From assembly GCF_019218265.1 (NCBI RefSeq), contig NZ_JAHUZE010000001.1, forward strand, positions 1,172,033 to 1,236,032: a stretch of 64,000 nucleotides of DNA, read 5' to 3'. A program made the translations under genes and the position numbers. The notes under the pieces are model-generated. The model did no database searches, had not been told where the DNA came from, and saw only the letters and a list, made by a program, of their open reading frames with translations. How positions within the stretch are numbered: position 1 is the first letter of the stretch; each line of letters starts with the position of its first letter. The DNA is from Maritimibacter dapengensis (lineage in GTDB: Bacteria; Pseudomonadota; Alphaproteobacteria; Rhodobacterales; Rhodobacteraceae). Of the stretch, positions 1 through 8,915 are shown piece after piece.

Positions 1-103
1 AAATCGTTGGCTGGGACAGACCGGTCAGGCGGGTCGCCTTACTGATAGATCCTGACACAACGACTGCGTTCAGCAGCTCCAAGTACCGGAACGTAATGTT
101 CAT
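1..103 (-). CDS. LysR-family transcriptional regulator, N-terminal fragment cut by the window edge
   Basis: Only the first 34 codons are in the window, read leftward from an ATG whose complement is at 101-103. The peptide begins MNITFRYLELLNAVVVSGS and continues with ISKATRLTGLSQPTI, the usual start of a LysR winged helix-turn-helix: a first helix of 'leaf/lnAVvvsGSiskAa' type and a recognition helix with S-Q-P-T-I. A strong AGGAGG-type ribosome-binding site lies just upstream (complement about 112-120). Family knowledge: such proteins are homotetrameric regulators whose C-terminal part binds an effector; that part is missing here, so the target is unknown. The AT-rich stretch to its right probably carries its promoter. 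Confidence 0.8.
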   Translation of the reverse strand, partial: MNITFRYLELLNAVVVSGSISKATRLTGLSQPTI

Positions 104-449
104 TGCGGTTCCACCTCCTCCTGTTCCATCATATCTATATTTAGTATTGGAAAACAAAATCTATAATATCAGACATTGGAAAATGCTATTCTTGAAGGGG
201 CCTTTCGCCGTGTCACCGATTGCACGGCCGCTCGCGGGCCGTCCCGCGCCGGGGCCGCTGGCCACGCGCGTGATCCAGTCTTGCGACCCGGTTCCAGCGA
301 GTCTCGGACGTGAGATCGAAGGCGGTCGCGCCTGTGTTCAGCTATTTGCCTGTCTCTGTACAGGGCAGGGTGGCCGAAATTACGACGTATCCGTATTGTG
401 CCCGCCGGAGCGCCGCCCCACATGGTGGCGACCCCAAGGAGATCGCTGA
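104..449. promoter_or_regulatory. Divergent intergenic region between the LysR gene and dusA
   Basis: No gene is supported in these 346 bases. The part at about 120-190 is much richer in A and T than the surroundings. It holds a 9-base direct repeat, attggaaaa, at 146-154 and 175-183, 29 bases apart, plus the flanking tataatatc. By location this could be where the LysR protein acts on its own promoter, but that is inference. The part nearest dusA is GC-rich and featureless except for the dusA ribosome-binding site (aaggag, about 435-440). Confidence 0.4.
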
Positions 450-1439
450 ATGCAATTGAACGCAGTCGATACGGCAGCCCGTCTTTCCGTCGCACCGATG
501 ATGGACTGGACGGACCGCCATTGTCGCATCTTTCACCGTCTCATGAGCCGCGAGACGCTGCTTTATACCGAGATGGTGACCGCGCCGGCGTTGGTGCGGG
601 GTGGGGCAGTGCATTTGCTGGACTATTCGCCCGAAGAGCATCCGGTCGCGGTGCAATTGGGCGGATCGGACCCGGAGGAGTTGGCACAGGCCACGAAGCT
701 CTGCGTCGCGCATGGCTATGACGAGGTGAACCTGAACGTGGGATGCCCGTCGGACCGCGTGCAATCAGGCACCTTCGGCGCGGTCCTGATGAAAGATCCG
801 GGTCTCGTCGCGGAATGTGCGTCTGCGATGATCGGTGCTGCCGACGGCGTCGAGGTGACGGTGAAATGCCGGATCGGCGTCGACGATCAGGACCCGGTGG
901 TGGTGCTGCCGAACTTTCTCGACCGCGTGACGGGGGCCGGTGTGCGCCGGTTCGCCATCCATGCGCGCAAGGCGTGGCTTCAGGGGCTGTCGCCAAAGGA
1001 AAACCGGGACATTCCGCCGTTGGATTACCCTTTGGTGCACCGGATGAAGGCGGAGCGCCCGGACCTCCATCTGTCGATCAATGGCGGCATCCATTCGCTG
1101 GACGAGGCGGCCCGTCATCTCGCGGCCGGTATGGACGGGGCGATGATCGGGCGCGCGGCCTACCATCAGCCGGCGGACGTCCTGATGACGGCGGACAGCC
1201 GGATGTTCGGCCGCCCCGATCCGTTCAACGATCCGCGTGACGTCGTGCGCGCGATGCTGCCCTATATCGAAGCACATGTGTCGGCAGGCGGAAAGCTCGC
1301 CCAGGTCACGAAGCATATGCTCGGCGTATTCGCGGGCCAGCCGGGTGCGCGGCACTGGAAGCGGGTGCTGTCGGAGCGGGCGCACAAGCCCGGCGCCGGG
1401 CCCGAGCTCGTCGAGGCCGCGATGATGGAGCTCGCCTGA
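450..1439 (+). CDS. dusA: tRNA-dihydrouridine(20/20a) synthase DusA
   Basis: FMN-dependent enzyme that reduces uridine 20/20a in the D-loop of tRNA. The 329-residue length is usual for DusA. It opens with the family motif LSVAPMMDWTDRHCR, has the catalytic cysteine in NLNVGCPS (Cys99), a VQLGGSDPEELAQA FMN-barrel segment, the phosphate-binding INGGIHSL, and the DusA-type MIGRAAYHQP near the C-terminal helical domain. The start ATG at 450 has an AAGGAG box about ten bases upstream; the gene stands alone, 91 bases before the next gene on the same strand. The subfamily call (A rather than B or C) rests on the APMMDWTDRHCR opening and the length. Confidence 0.93.
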   Translation: MQLNAVDTAARLSVAPMMDWTDRHCRIFHRLMSRETLLYTEMVTAPALVRGGAVHLLDYSPEEHPVAVQLGGSDPEELAQATKLCVAHGYDEVNLNVGCPSDRVQSGTFGAVLMKDPGLVAECASAMIGAADGVEVTVKCRIGVDDQDPVVVLPNFLDRVTGAGVRRFAIHARKAWLQGLSPKENRDIPPLDYPLVHRMKAERPDLHLSINGGIHSLDEAARHLAAGMDGAMIGRAAYHQPADVLMTADSRMFGRPDPFNDPRDVVRAMLPYIEAHVSAGGKLAQVTKHMLGVFAGQPGARHWKRVLSERAHKPGAGPELVEAAMMELA

Positions 1440-1530
1440 GCGCCGTTTCGTCGCCTGGGGGCCAAGGCGACGTTAGCCCGGACTTGCCGCAACGGCACGG
1501 GGCCGCCATTCTGCGTTTCAGGAGGGCGGC

Positions 1531-2730
1531 ATGAAACGTATCGCGATCTTTTGCGACGGGACCTGGAACCGACACGACGCCGTCGTGCCGACACATGTGG
1601 TGCGGCTGGCGCAGGCGGTTCCGTCGGTCGGATCTGACAATGTGCTTCAGGTGCCGATCTACCTGCCGGGTGTCGGGATCGGCCAGGGCGTGACCCGGGC
1701 CTCTCGCTTCACCGACAGGGTGTTCGGCGGGGCGTTCGGCTGGGGTTTGGACGACCGTATCCAGGAAGCCTATCGTCACCTCATCTTCCTGCATGATCCC
1801 GGAGACGAGATTTATATTTTCGGATTTTCGCGGGGTGCCTACACGGCGCGGTCGCTTGCGGGATTGATCCGCACAATGGGCATCCCGCCGAAGGATCGCA
1901 CCGATCTCATCCCGGCGGCGATGGAACTCTATCGCAAACGCGGCGACCGCGAAGCGCGTGTCGAAGGCATTCGGACCTTTACGGACGACCCGCTCGAGAA
2001 TCTGCCGCCATATCCCCATCCCGACAGCGCGATCATGATGCACGAACGCGCGAAGCTGTCGCCCGACACTCCCACGAGCGGTCTCGAACTCCTTTGGCGC
2101 GAACGGCAGGGCATGGCGGAACGCCCGCGCCTCCGGATCGCGTTCCTCGGGGTCTGGGACACGGTGGGCGCACTGGGCCTTCCGGGTTTTCTAGGCTGGA
2201 TCAGCCGGGTGACAAACCACCGCTACGCGTTTCACGACGCCGATCTGTCGTCCTCGGTGGTGGCCGCGCGGCACGCGGTCGCGATCGACGAACGGCGCCG
2301 GCATTTTCCGCCCGCGTTGTGGCGCAACCTCGACGAACTCAACGCAAAGAGCGGCAGCCTGGCTTATCTCCAGCAATGGTTCCCCGGCAATCACCGCATA
2401 TTGGGCGGCGGGGGAACGGTGCCGGAATTGTCGGCCTATCCGACCGAATGGATCGCCGCGGGCGCCAGCGCACAGGGGCTGACGTTCGACCCTGCGCGAC
2501 TATCAGCGATTACCGCGATGAAGAATCCTACGGTGTCCGACGAGGGTGCGGCCCAACGCCCCGAACCGAACAACCTGTTCGGGATCATGCTGGCGGACCG
2601 GGAGTTGCTGATCGCGGAAGGGGATGAGGAGCCAAGGGTCGATCAGGTATCGGACGCGGCGCGTGAACGGGCGCGGCGCATGGGCTGGCGCCCACCGCCG
2701 CTTCTCCCGATCATCGACGAGATCGTCTAG
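1531..2730 (+). CDS. DUF2235 domain-containing alpha/beta hydrolase-like protein
   Basis: A 399-residue protein opening KRIAIFCDGTWNR, the signature start of DUF2235, and carrying a GFSRG nucleophile elbow (Ser100) in the context GFSRGAYTAR. In the wider family some members are phospholipase effectors of type VI secretion; there are no secretion genes here, so a free-standing cytoplasmic esterase or lipase-like role is more likely, but the substrate is unknown. No signal peptide. The GGAGGG box at about 1521-1526 supports the start. The stop codon overlaps that of the convergent peroxidase gene on a shared CTAG. Confidence 0.82.
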   Translation: MKRIAIFCDGTWNRHDAVVPTHVVRLAQAVPSVGSDNVLQVPIYLPGVGIGQGVTRASRFTDRVFGGAFGWGLDDRIQEAYRHLIFLHDPGDEIYIFGFSRGAYTARSLAGLIRTMGIPPKDRTDLIPAAMELYRKRGDREARVEGIRTFTDDPLENLPPYPHPDSAIMMHERAKLSPDTPTSGLELLWRERQGMAERPRLRIAFLGVWDTVGALGLPGFLGWISRVTNHRYAFHDADLSSSVVAARHAVAIDERRRHFPPALWRNLDELNAKSGSLAYLQQWFPGNHRILGGGGTVPELSAYPTEWIAAGASAQGLTFDPARLSAITAMKNPTVSDEGAAQRPEPNNLFGIMLADRELLIAEGDEEPRVDQVSDAARERARRMGWRPPPLLPIIDEIV

Positions 2731-3875
2731 TCCTCGAGCAAAGGCTCGTAGCGCGCGTCCGTCAGGGTTTCGAGAAACGCGACCAGCGCGTCGATGCGAC
2801 GATCGTCAAGCGCCGGGCCGATTTCGAGTTCTTCGAGCGAGAGCGTCTCCGGCACCGGGGCCGGACCGAAGGGTGCGCCCGTCTCCGGGTTGATCTGGCG
2901 CGCGTCCGAGCGCGTGTTGTACTTGTTGTAAAACAGCACGACGGTGCGCAGATCCTCGAAGACGCCGTTGTGCATATAAGGCGCGGTGATCGCGACATTG
3001 CGCAGGGTCGGCGTGCGGAACTTGCCCGCCTCGGCGGGGTCGTCGAGGTGATCGCCGCCGCCCAGCCCCATATCGACGTACGCCGGGTCCACGCCGTTCT
3101 GCGCGCGCAAAGCGGTGTTCGTCGGCACCCCGATGTTGTGGAAGCTGTAATCGGTAAAGGTCTCTTCCGGGTCCATCTGGCTCGCGGCGAGCTTGTGACA
3201 CTCGGCGCAATTGGTGAATTGCTGCGAGAAGAACAGGAGCCGCCCCAGCTCTTCTTCGTCCGTCAGTTCCGCTTCTCCGCGCAGCCAGCGGTCGTATTTG
3301 CTGTCGAACGGGGCGAAGGTCTCGGTCCGCTCGAAGGCGGCGATGGCCTGGGTCATCGCCGTATAAGCGGTCGCGGTGTCGTCCAGCACGCCGTCACCGA
3401 AGATTGCCGGGAAAGCCGCTTCGTAGATCGGATCCTCACGCAGTCGGGCGACGACGGCGGCTTCGTCTTTCATGCCCATTTCCAGAGGGTTGAGCGGTGG
3501 TCCGCCCGCCTGATCCTCCAGCGTTCCGGCGCGCCCATCAAGGAACTGGCCGCCGTGTGCGACCCCTTCGTCATCCACGAAAAACGATGGAGAGTATCTG
3601 GCATAGGCCGCAGTCGGGGCGTTGCGGTCGCCAAGCGATACGCCGTCATCGCCGGGCGACGCCATGCCGCGGGGGTCTGCGAAGGCATAGGCCGGGTCGT
3701 GGCAGGAGGCGCAGGATTGCGTACGATTGGCCGACAAGTCGGTGTCGAAAAACAGAAGCTCGCCCAGGGCTTCACGGGTTGCCGGCACATTGTCGCCATC
3801 CTGCCCAACAAGAGGCAGGGCGACTGCGCTCACGGCAAGAACGGCGCAGGACATGACAAAGGGAATCGGTCGCAT
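2727..3875 (-). CDS. Di-haem cytochrome c peroxidase (MauG/CcpA family)
   Basis: Exported 382-residue protein with a signal peptide of about 25 residues (hydrophobic run FVMSCAVLAVSAVALPLVG). Two c-type haem sites are visible: CASCH (residues 55-59) and CAECH (223-227), each in the usual halves of a bacterial di-haem peroxidase. The family reduces periplasmic hydrogen peroxide to water with electrons from a small cytochrome c. The ccm genes at about 11-13.8 kb would supply the haem attachment machinery. An FNR-like palindrome upstream of the gene fits the frequent oxygen regulation of such peroxidases. A MauG-like oxidase role cannot be ruled out from sequence alone. Confidence 0.88.
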   Translation of the reverse strand: MRPIPFVMSCAVLAVSAVALPLVGQDGDNVPATREALGELLFFDTDLSANRTQSCASCHDPAYAFADPRGMASPGDDGVSLGDRNAPTAAYARYSPSFFVDDEGVAHGGQFLDGRAGTLEDQAGGPPLNPLEMGMKDEAAVVARLREDPIYEAAFPAIFGDGVLDDTATAYTAMTQAIAAFERTETFAPFDSKYDRWLRGEAELTDEEELGRLLFFSQQFTNCAECHKLAASQMDPEETFTDYSFHNIGVPTNTALRAQNGVDPAYVDMGLGGGDHLDDPAEAGKFRTPTLRNVAITAPYMHNGVFEDLRTVVLFYNKYNTRSDARQINPETGAPFGPAPVPETLSLEELEIGPALDDRRIDALVAFLETLTDARYEPLLED

Positions 3876-3927
3876 GGTAACCTCGGTGTTTACCTGACCG
3901 TCTTGGTCAAGAATAGCCCGCCGAACC

Positions 3928-3941
3928 CTGACTTAAGTCAA
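3928..3941 (-). promoter_or_regulatory. Candidate FnrL/CRP-type operator upstream of the peroxidase gene
   Basis: On the minus strand the site reads TTGACTTAAGTCAG, with a perfect inner palindrome gacttaagtc. It approximates the FNR/FnrL consensus TTGAT-N4-ATCAA, with one good and one degenerate half-site, and its near edge is about 53 bases upstream of the start codon at 3875. A second inverted repeat, tgacc-gtctt-ggtca (3895-3909), lies between it and the gene. Oxygen control of cytochrome c peroxidase genes by FNR proteins is well established in other proteobacteria; its use here is inference. Confidence 0.4.
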
Positions 3942-4147
3942 TTCCACGTGCGGAAAATGGTGAAAGGTGCCTTGTTTTCATGTCGCTGGGGCCTTCTGCA
4001 CTGATAGGCATTGCTTATTCCGACAAAAATAATCAGAAATAGGGCGACCAGTCGGCGGCGACGCAAGCGGCCCATGAGGCCTTTGGTGGGCAAAGGCTTC
4101 GCCGGGACTTCGCTGAACGCAGCGCCGGGAAAGAGCAGGAGCGCAGA

Positions 4148-4648
4148 ATGAGCGACGAACACGATCTGAACCGAAACCATGCAGGCCGGGGCTCGATCCT
4201 CGTCCAGGACGCCGGCTTGTCGGGTTCCGAGAAAGCTGTGCTCGAAATCATGCGCTATATCATGCTGAGCTTCGCGACCCCCGAGAGCCAGGGCTGGATC
4301 AGGGCGTTTCGGCGGGGATACGATTTCTGGCCCGAAACAGGGGCGGCTCACATGGCCATGTCGGTGTTCGCGATGGTGCAGTCGATGCGATGCGCACGCG
4401 GGTCCGAGTTTCGGTTTGCGAACCCCGACTGCAAACGCTGCGTCAGGTTTCTGACCCCGGACGAAAGCCGCTTCCTGACGGTGCTCGCCTGCGTGGGGCG
4501 CGGAGAGCGCAGCCGTTCGCACGCGGAGGCATTGATCCTGTGCGAAGGCCGCGACCCGGGAACCACGCTTGCGGCGGCGAGAACCCTCTCGGACCTGCTG
4601 GCGAACGACGGTGCAATCGCGCGTGAATGGCAGGCGGCGCGGCTCTGA
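4148..4648 (+). CDS. Conserved hypothetical protein, unknown function
   Basis: A soluble 166-residue protein that I do not recognise. It has no signal peptide or membrane segment. The middle contains VLEIMRYIMLSFATPES and the second half has two cysteines spaced CKRC in NPDCKRCVRFLTPDES, which might bind a metal but are not part of a known motif I can name. The C-terminus is helical and alanine-rich. A ribosome-binding site gagcaggagcg lies just before the ATG. It is followed on the same strand, 67 bases later, by the ArsR-like regulator gene, so the two could be co-transcribed. The preceding 270 bases hold no supported gene. Confidence 0.55.
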   Translation: MSDEHDLNRNHAGRGSILVQDAGLSGSEKAVLEIMRYIMLSFATPESQGWIRAFRRGYDFWPETGAAHMAMSVFAMVQSMRCARGSEFRFANPDCKRCVRFLTPDESRFLTVLACVGRGERSRSHAEALILCEGRDPGTTLAAARTLSDLLANDGAIAREWQAARL

Positions 4649-4715
4649 GTGGACCGGGCGGCCCTATCGGCGCGTTCATGAAATCTTGCCCTTTGGGCGC
4701 CACGGAGGAAATGCC

Positions 4716-5057
4716 ATGCGGCATGAACAAACGATCGAATCCGAAACTGGCGAGGCGGACCTCGCACCGCATGCCGAGGAAATCTCGGCGCTCATGCGGG
4801 TTCTGGGGCACGAAGGCCGGCTGATGATCCTGACCCATCTGCACGCAGGCACCAAGACGGTCGCGCAATTGCAAGACCTGGTGGGGGCGCCGCAGCCGGT
4901 GGTTTCAAGCCATCTGGCGCGGATGCGCTACGAGGGACTGGTGACGTTCGAGCGGCAGGGCAAGCATTCGGTCTACCGGCTGACGGACAGCCGGGCCAAG
5001 CGGCTTCTGGACCACATAAACGTCTTTTTCTGCAATGGCTTGCGGGATCACCTTTAA
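4716..5057 (+). CDS. ArsR-family winged-helix transcriptional regulator
   Basis: A 113-residue protein matching the ArsR/SmtB fold: a helix with ALMRVLGHEGRLMILTHL, then the helix-turn-helix TVAQLQDLVGAPQPVVSSHLARM, then the wing LVTFERQGKHSVYRLTDS. The ATG at 4716 is chosen because GGAGGAA stands five bases upstream; the reading frame stays open further upstream, but those codons overlap the preceding gene. No clear metal-binding ELCVC-type motif is present, so it resembles the redox or sulfur-sensing branches (BigR/SoxR-like) more than metal sensors, although the paired cysteines of those branches are also absent. Its target is unknown. Confidence 0.85.
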   Translation: MRHEQTIESETGEADLAPHAEEISALMRVLGHEGRLMILTHLHAGTKTVAQLQDLVGAPQPVVSSHLARMRYEGLVTFERQGKHSVYRLTDSRAKRLLDHINVFFCNGLRDHL

Positions 5058-5065
5058 TCGGTGCC

Positions 5066-6358
5066 TCAGGCCATTTCACCCTCGGCGCTGATGCGGGATT
5101 TACCGCCAAGATAGGGACGAATCGCCTCGGGAAGTGTCACCGACCCGTCGGCTTCCTGTCCGTTCTCCAGAACCGCGATGAGGCAGCGCCCGACGGCAAG
5201 GCCGGAGCCGTTCAGCGTATGAACGAACTCAGGCTTTGCGCCGGCTTCCGGGCGGTAACGTGCGTTCATGCGCCGGGCCTGAAAGTCGCCGGTGGTAGAA
5301 ACGGACGAAATCTCGCGATAGGTGTCCTGACCGGGCAACCAGACCTCGATGTCATGGGTCCGGCGCGCACCGAAGCCGGTGTCGCCCGAGCACAGGGTCA
5401 CGGTGCGGTAGGGCAGGCCCAGCCGTTCGAGGATATCCTCGGCGCAGCGCGTCATGCGCGCGTGTTCGGCCTCGGATGCGTCCGGCGCGGTGACGGACAC
5501 CATCTCGACCTTCTCGAACTGGTGCTGGCGCAACATCCCCGCCGTGTCCTTGCCCGCCGATCCGGCCTCGGAACGGAAGCACTGGGTATGCGCAACGTAG
5601 CGGCGCGGCAGGTAATCGGCATCGACCACCAAGCCATTGACGATATTGGTCAAAGTCACCTCGGCGGTGGGGATGAGCCACCAGCCGTTGGTGGTCTTGT
5701 AGCTGTCCTCACCGAATTTCGGGAGCTGGCCGGTGCCGTACATCATCTCCTCGCGCACCAGCACGGGGGTGATGGTTTCGGTCAGGCCGTTTTCCTCGAC
5801 ATGCGTGTCGAGCATGAACTGCGCCAGGGCGCGGTGGACACGGGCGACGGCGCCGGACATGACCGCGAACCGCGAGCCGGAGAGTTTGGCCGCGACCTCG
5901 AAATCCAGCCCGTCCTGAACGGCGGGAATGTCGTAATGCTCGCGCGGGGTGAAGTCGAAGACGCGGGGGGTGCCCCAACGGCGAATTTCGACGTTCTCAT
6001 CCTCGTCTGCCCCGTCCGGCACGTCGTCGGCCATCACGTTGGGCAGGCCCATGAGGTAGTCGGTCATCTTGGCGTCGAGCTCTTTCGCCTCGTCGTTCAG
6101 CGCCGCAATTTGTTTCTTTTTATCAGCGACTTCCGCGCGCAGGCGTTCGAACTCCGCCTCGTTGCCGGAGGCCTTGGCCGCGCCGATCGCCTTGGCCGCC
6201 TTGTTCGCCTCGGCCTGCTCGGTCTCGGCCTTCAGGATGGCGGCGCGGCGGGCTTCGTCCATCGCCAGAACCTCGGCCGACACACCCGACAGACCCCGGC
6301 GCGCCATGGCGGCGTCGAAAGCTTGCGGGTTGTCGCGGATCGTGCGGATGTCATGCAT
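5066..6358 (-). CDS. serS: Serine--tRNA ligase
   Basis: Class II aminoacyl-tRNA synthetase, 430 residues. It shows the N-terminal tRNA-binding coiled coil (about residues 30-105, rich in [21 protein letters not shown] repeats), motif 2 in [16 protein letters not shown] followed by [11 protein letters not shown], and motif 3 in [18 protein letters not shown] near the C-terminus. The reading frame is open upstream of 6358, but [18 protein letters not shown] is the standard SerS N-terminus and is preceded by a GAAGGACC box. It is convergent with the ArsR-like gene, eight bases apart. Confidence 0.97.
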   Translation of the reverse strand: MHDIRTIRDNPQAFDAAMARRGLSGVSAEVLAMDEARRAAILKAETEQAEANKAAKAIGAAKASGNEAEFERLRAEVADKKKQIAALNDEAKELDAKMTDYLMGLPNVMADDVPDGADEDENVEIRRWGTPRVFDFTPREHYDIPAVQDGLDFEVAAKLSGSRFAVMSGAVARVHRALAQFMLDTHVEENGLTETITPVLVREEMMYGTGQLPKFGEDSYKTTNGWWLIPTAEVTLTNIVNGLVVDADYLPRRYVAHTQCFRSEAGSAGKDTAGMLRQHQFEKVEMVSVTAPDASEAEHARMTRCAEDILERLGLPYRTVTLCSGDTGFGARRTHDIEVWLPGQDTYREISSVSTTGDFQARRMNARYRPEAGAKPEFVHTLNGSGLAVGRCLIAVLENGQEADGSVTLPEAIRPYLGGKSRISAEGEMA

Positions 6359-6481
6359 GGCCGTGGTCCTTCTGGGTCTGCGTTCTGGCGGGTTATGCCC
6401 GATTAACCCGACCGGGGCAAAGGGGGAAATCGGCGGAATTCCTTGCCACCCCGCGCGCCGGGTTACCCCGCCTATGGGATA

Positions 6482-6525
6482 GGTATGGCACACGTATGGA
6501 ACGCGTATGGAACGCGTATGGATTT
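6482..6525 (+). repeat. Short 11-bp tandem repeat upstream of serS
   Basis: Four head-to-tail copies of an 11-base unit, best seen as cgtatggaacg at 6493-6503 and 6504-6514, with a diverged copy before (6482-6492) and a partial one after (from 6515). It lies about 125 bases upstream of serS in a non-coding region. An 11-bp period matches about one helical turn, so repeated protein sites are possible, but replication slippage is an equally good explanation. Confidence 0.75.
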
Positions 6526-6608
6526 GGGTGTGGCTGGGGCGGAAGTTAACGGAACGGGGAGGGGCGTGCGGTGGGGGCTTTGGACCGGGGTGGGGCGGTA
6601 GAGGCGAG

Positions 6609-6728
6609 GCCCCGGGTCAAGCCCGGGGCGTGGGATGAGTGCGGTCGGGCCGGGGCGGTGAGGGGGAGTGAGGCCCCGGGTCAAGCCCGGGGCGGGTGTC
6701 GCTTTCCGTCCCGGATTTGATCCGGGAC
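6609..6728. repeat. Cluster of three REP-like palindromes in the serS-yajC gap
   Basis: Three 21-base palindromes, each with an 8-base stem and a 5-base loop: 6609-6629 and 6673-6693 (stem GCCCCGGG, loop TCAAG) and 6708-6728 (stem GTCCCGGA, loop TTTGA, thus in the opposite orientation). Two further copies lie at 34660-34719. Apart from these and the tandem repeat, the intergenic stretch 6494-6877 holds nothing I can support other than the yajC leader. Extragenic palindromes of this kind are typical REP elements; no REP-associated transposase is seen in the window. Confidence 0.85.
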
Positions 6729-6877
6729 CTCTACTGCCGATCAGAGTCATGTGGCCAGGGTCACGCCTCCCCACGAAAACCCCCGGGCCCATTGCTTGCC
6801 AACATTGAGGCCCCCATATAGGGTGCGCGCCAGCTAAGGGAGGGCCGTCAGAGCCCCCATCATCAAAGGACACGCTT

Positions 6878-7210
6878 ATGCTCGTATCGCCCGCTTTCGC
6901 GCAGGCCGCAGGCGCCCCCGCCGGGGGCATCCTGAACTCCATGCTCATCCCGATGGTCCTCGTTTTCGGGATCATGTATTTCTTCCTCATTCGCCCGCAG
7001 CAGAAGAAGGCGAAGGATGACGAGAAGATGCGCGAGGCGCTGCGTCGGGGCGATCAGGTGCTGACGCAGGGCGGGCTCATCGGCAAGGTGTCCAAGGTCA
7101 AGGACGGCGGCGAGATCGAGGTCGAGATCGCAGAGGGCGTCAAGGTGCGCATGACCCGGGCCGCGGTGCTTCAGGTCATGTCCAAAACCGAGCCGGCCGA
7201 GGCGAAATAA
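6878..7210 (+). CDS. yajC: Preprotein translocase subunit YajC
   Basis: A 110-residue inner-membrane protein of the SecDF-YajC accessory complex. A single membrane segment (about residues 20-42, SMLIPMVLVFGIMYFFLI) is followed by the hallmark RPQQKKAKDDEKMREALR and the conserved GDQVLTQGGLIGKVSKV core. It is the first gene of a rightward operon-like block with secD (36 bases away) and secF. Confidence 0.95.
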   Translation: MLVSPAFAQAAGAPAGGILNSMLIPMVLVFGIMYFFLIRPQQKKAKDDEKMREALRRGDQVLTQGGLIGKVSKVKDGGEIEVEIAEGVKVRMTRAAVLQVMSKTEPAEAK

Positions 7211-7246
7211 GCCCGTCCAAACGAACTCCGGCAGGGCAGGGGCCAT

Positions 7247-8914
7247 ATGCTGAACATCTCACTTTTCCGACGGATCGTGATTATCGGTCTGGTCGTGCTC
7301 GGTCTGGCCTATGCCATGCCGAACCTGTTCTATCCGCGGGTCGAAACGCATAACGACGCGGTTCAGGCGATAGAGCTGGCCGGGGGCGAGGCGAGCGAGG
7401 AGCTTGCCGCCCAACGGGCCGCGTGGCCGGAGTGGCTTCCGTCAAGCCTCGTCAATCTCGGGCTGGACCTGAGGGGCGGCGCGCATCTGCTGGCCGAAGT
7501 GCAGGTCGAGGATGTCTATGAGCAACGGATGGATTCGATCTGGCAGGAGGTGTTTCCGGTGCTGCGCGAAAGCCGCGCGGTGGTGGGGACGATCCGCAAG
7601 CTCGACACCGATGACGGGACGCTTCAGATCCGGGTCGGAAACACCGATCATATCGAAGATGCGGCCGAGTTGATCCGTGCGCTGGCGCAGCCGGTCATGA
7701 CGATCACCGGCACGGGGGCGACCAATTTCGTGGTGTCCCACGAGGGCGACGTGATCACGGTGGAACTGTCGGATGCCGAGAAGCTGGCGACGGACGACCG
7801 GACGATCCAGCAATCGCTCGAGATCATCCGCCGCCGGGTCGACGAGGTCGGCACGCGCGAACCCACGATCCAGCGGCAGGGCGAGGATCGCATCCTGATC
7901 CAGGTGCCGGGGCTTGGGTCTGCGGACGAGCTCAAGGCGCTGATCGGGACGACCGCGCGGCTGACGTTCCAACCGGTGGTGAGCCGGACGCAGGATGCGG
8001 ATGCGCGGCCCGGCGTGGGCAATGTTCTCTATCCGTCGATGGACGAGGAGGGCGTTTATTACGTGCTCGAGGACACGGCCGTGGTGTCGGGCGAAGACCT
8101 TGTCGACGCGCAGCCGAGTTTCAACCAGAACGGCCAGCCCGCGGTGAACTTCCGCTTCAATCCGCATGGTGCGCGGCTGTTCGGCGATTACACCAGCGCC
8201 AATGTGGGCAGCCCCTTTGCCATCGTTCTGGACGAGGAAGTGATTTCCGCGCCGCGGATCAACGAGGCGATTACGGGCGGTTCGGGGATCATCTCGGGCG
8301 CGTTCACGGTCGAGGAATCCAACAACCTCGCGGTCCTTCTGAGGGCCGGTGCCTTGCCGGCGGAGATGACGTTCCTCGAAGAGCGGACCATCGGGCCGGA
8401 GCTGGGGGCCGACAGTATCGAGGCGGGCGAGTTGGCCTCGCTCGTCGCCTTCGCGGGGGTGCTTTTGTTCATGGGGCTGAGTTACGGCTGGTTCGGGATC
8501 ATCGCCAATGTCGCGTTGATCCTGAACGTTGGCATGATCTTTGGCCTTCTCTCCGCCATCGGCGCGACGCTGACCCTTCCGGGGATCGCGGGGATCGTTC
8601 TGACCATCGGTATGGCGGTGGACGCCAACGTGCTGGTCTTCGAGCGCATACGCGAAGAGACCAAGGCGGGGCGCGGCCCGGCACGGGCCATCGAGCTGGG
8701 TTACGAGAAGGCGCTGTCGGCCATCGTGGACGCGAACATCACAACGTTCCTCACTGCAGGTATCCTGTTCATCATGGGGTCCGGGCCGGTCAAGGGCTTT
8801 GCCGTCACGCTGGGCCTTGGCATCATCACGTCGGTCTTCACCGCGATCTTCGTCACACGCCTGATGGTGGTCATGTGGTTCGAACGCCGCCGACCCAAAA
8901 CGCTGGAGGTGTGA
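7247..8914 (+). CDS. secD: Protein translocase subunit SecD
   Basis: RND-related export subunit that uses the proton gradient to complete SecYEG translocation. The 555 residues show an N-terminal membrane segment, the conserved NLGLDLRGGAHLLAEV, a large periplasmic domain (about 55-375), and a C-terminal block of five membrane helices with GIAGIVLTIGMAVDANVLVFERIREE, the SecD signature. A ggcaggggcc ribosome-binding region precedes the ATG. secF follows after one base. Confidence 0.97.
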   Translation: MLNISLFRRIVIIGLVVLGLAYAMPNLFYPRVETHNDAVQAIELAGGEASEELAAQRAAWPEWLPSSLVNLGLDLRGGAHLLAEVQVEDVYEQRMDSIWQEVFPVLRESRAVVGTIRKLDTDDGTLQIRVGNTDHIEDAAELIRALAQPVMTITGTGATNFVVSHEGDVITVELSDAEKLATDDRTIQQSLEIIRRRVDEVGTREPTIQRQGEDRILIQVPGLGSADELKALIGTTARLTFQPVVSRTQDADARPGVGNVLYPSMDEEGVYYVLEDTAVVSGEDLVDAQPSFNQNGQPAVNFRFNPHGARLFGDYTSANVGSPFAIVLDEEVISAPRINEAITGGSGIISGAFTVEESNNLAVLLRAGALPAEMTFLEERTIGPELGADSIEAGELASLVAFAGVLLFMGLSYGWFGIIANVALILNVGMIFGLLSAIGATLTLPGIAGIVLTIGMAVDANVLVFERIREETKAGRGPARAIELGYEKALSAIVDANITTFLTAGILFIMGSGPVKGFAVTLGLGIITSVFTAIFVTRLMVVMWFERRRPKTLEV

Positions 8915-8915
8915 G

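Noticed and set aside
1450..1471. gtcgcct/aggcgac hairpin after dusA as a terminator
   Set aside because: Stem of seven with no T-run; too weak to call.
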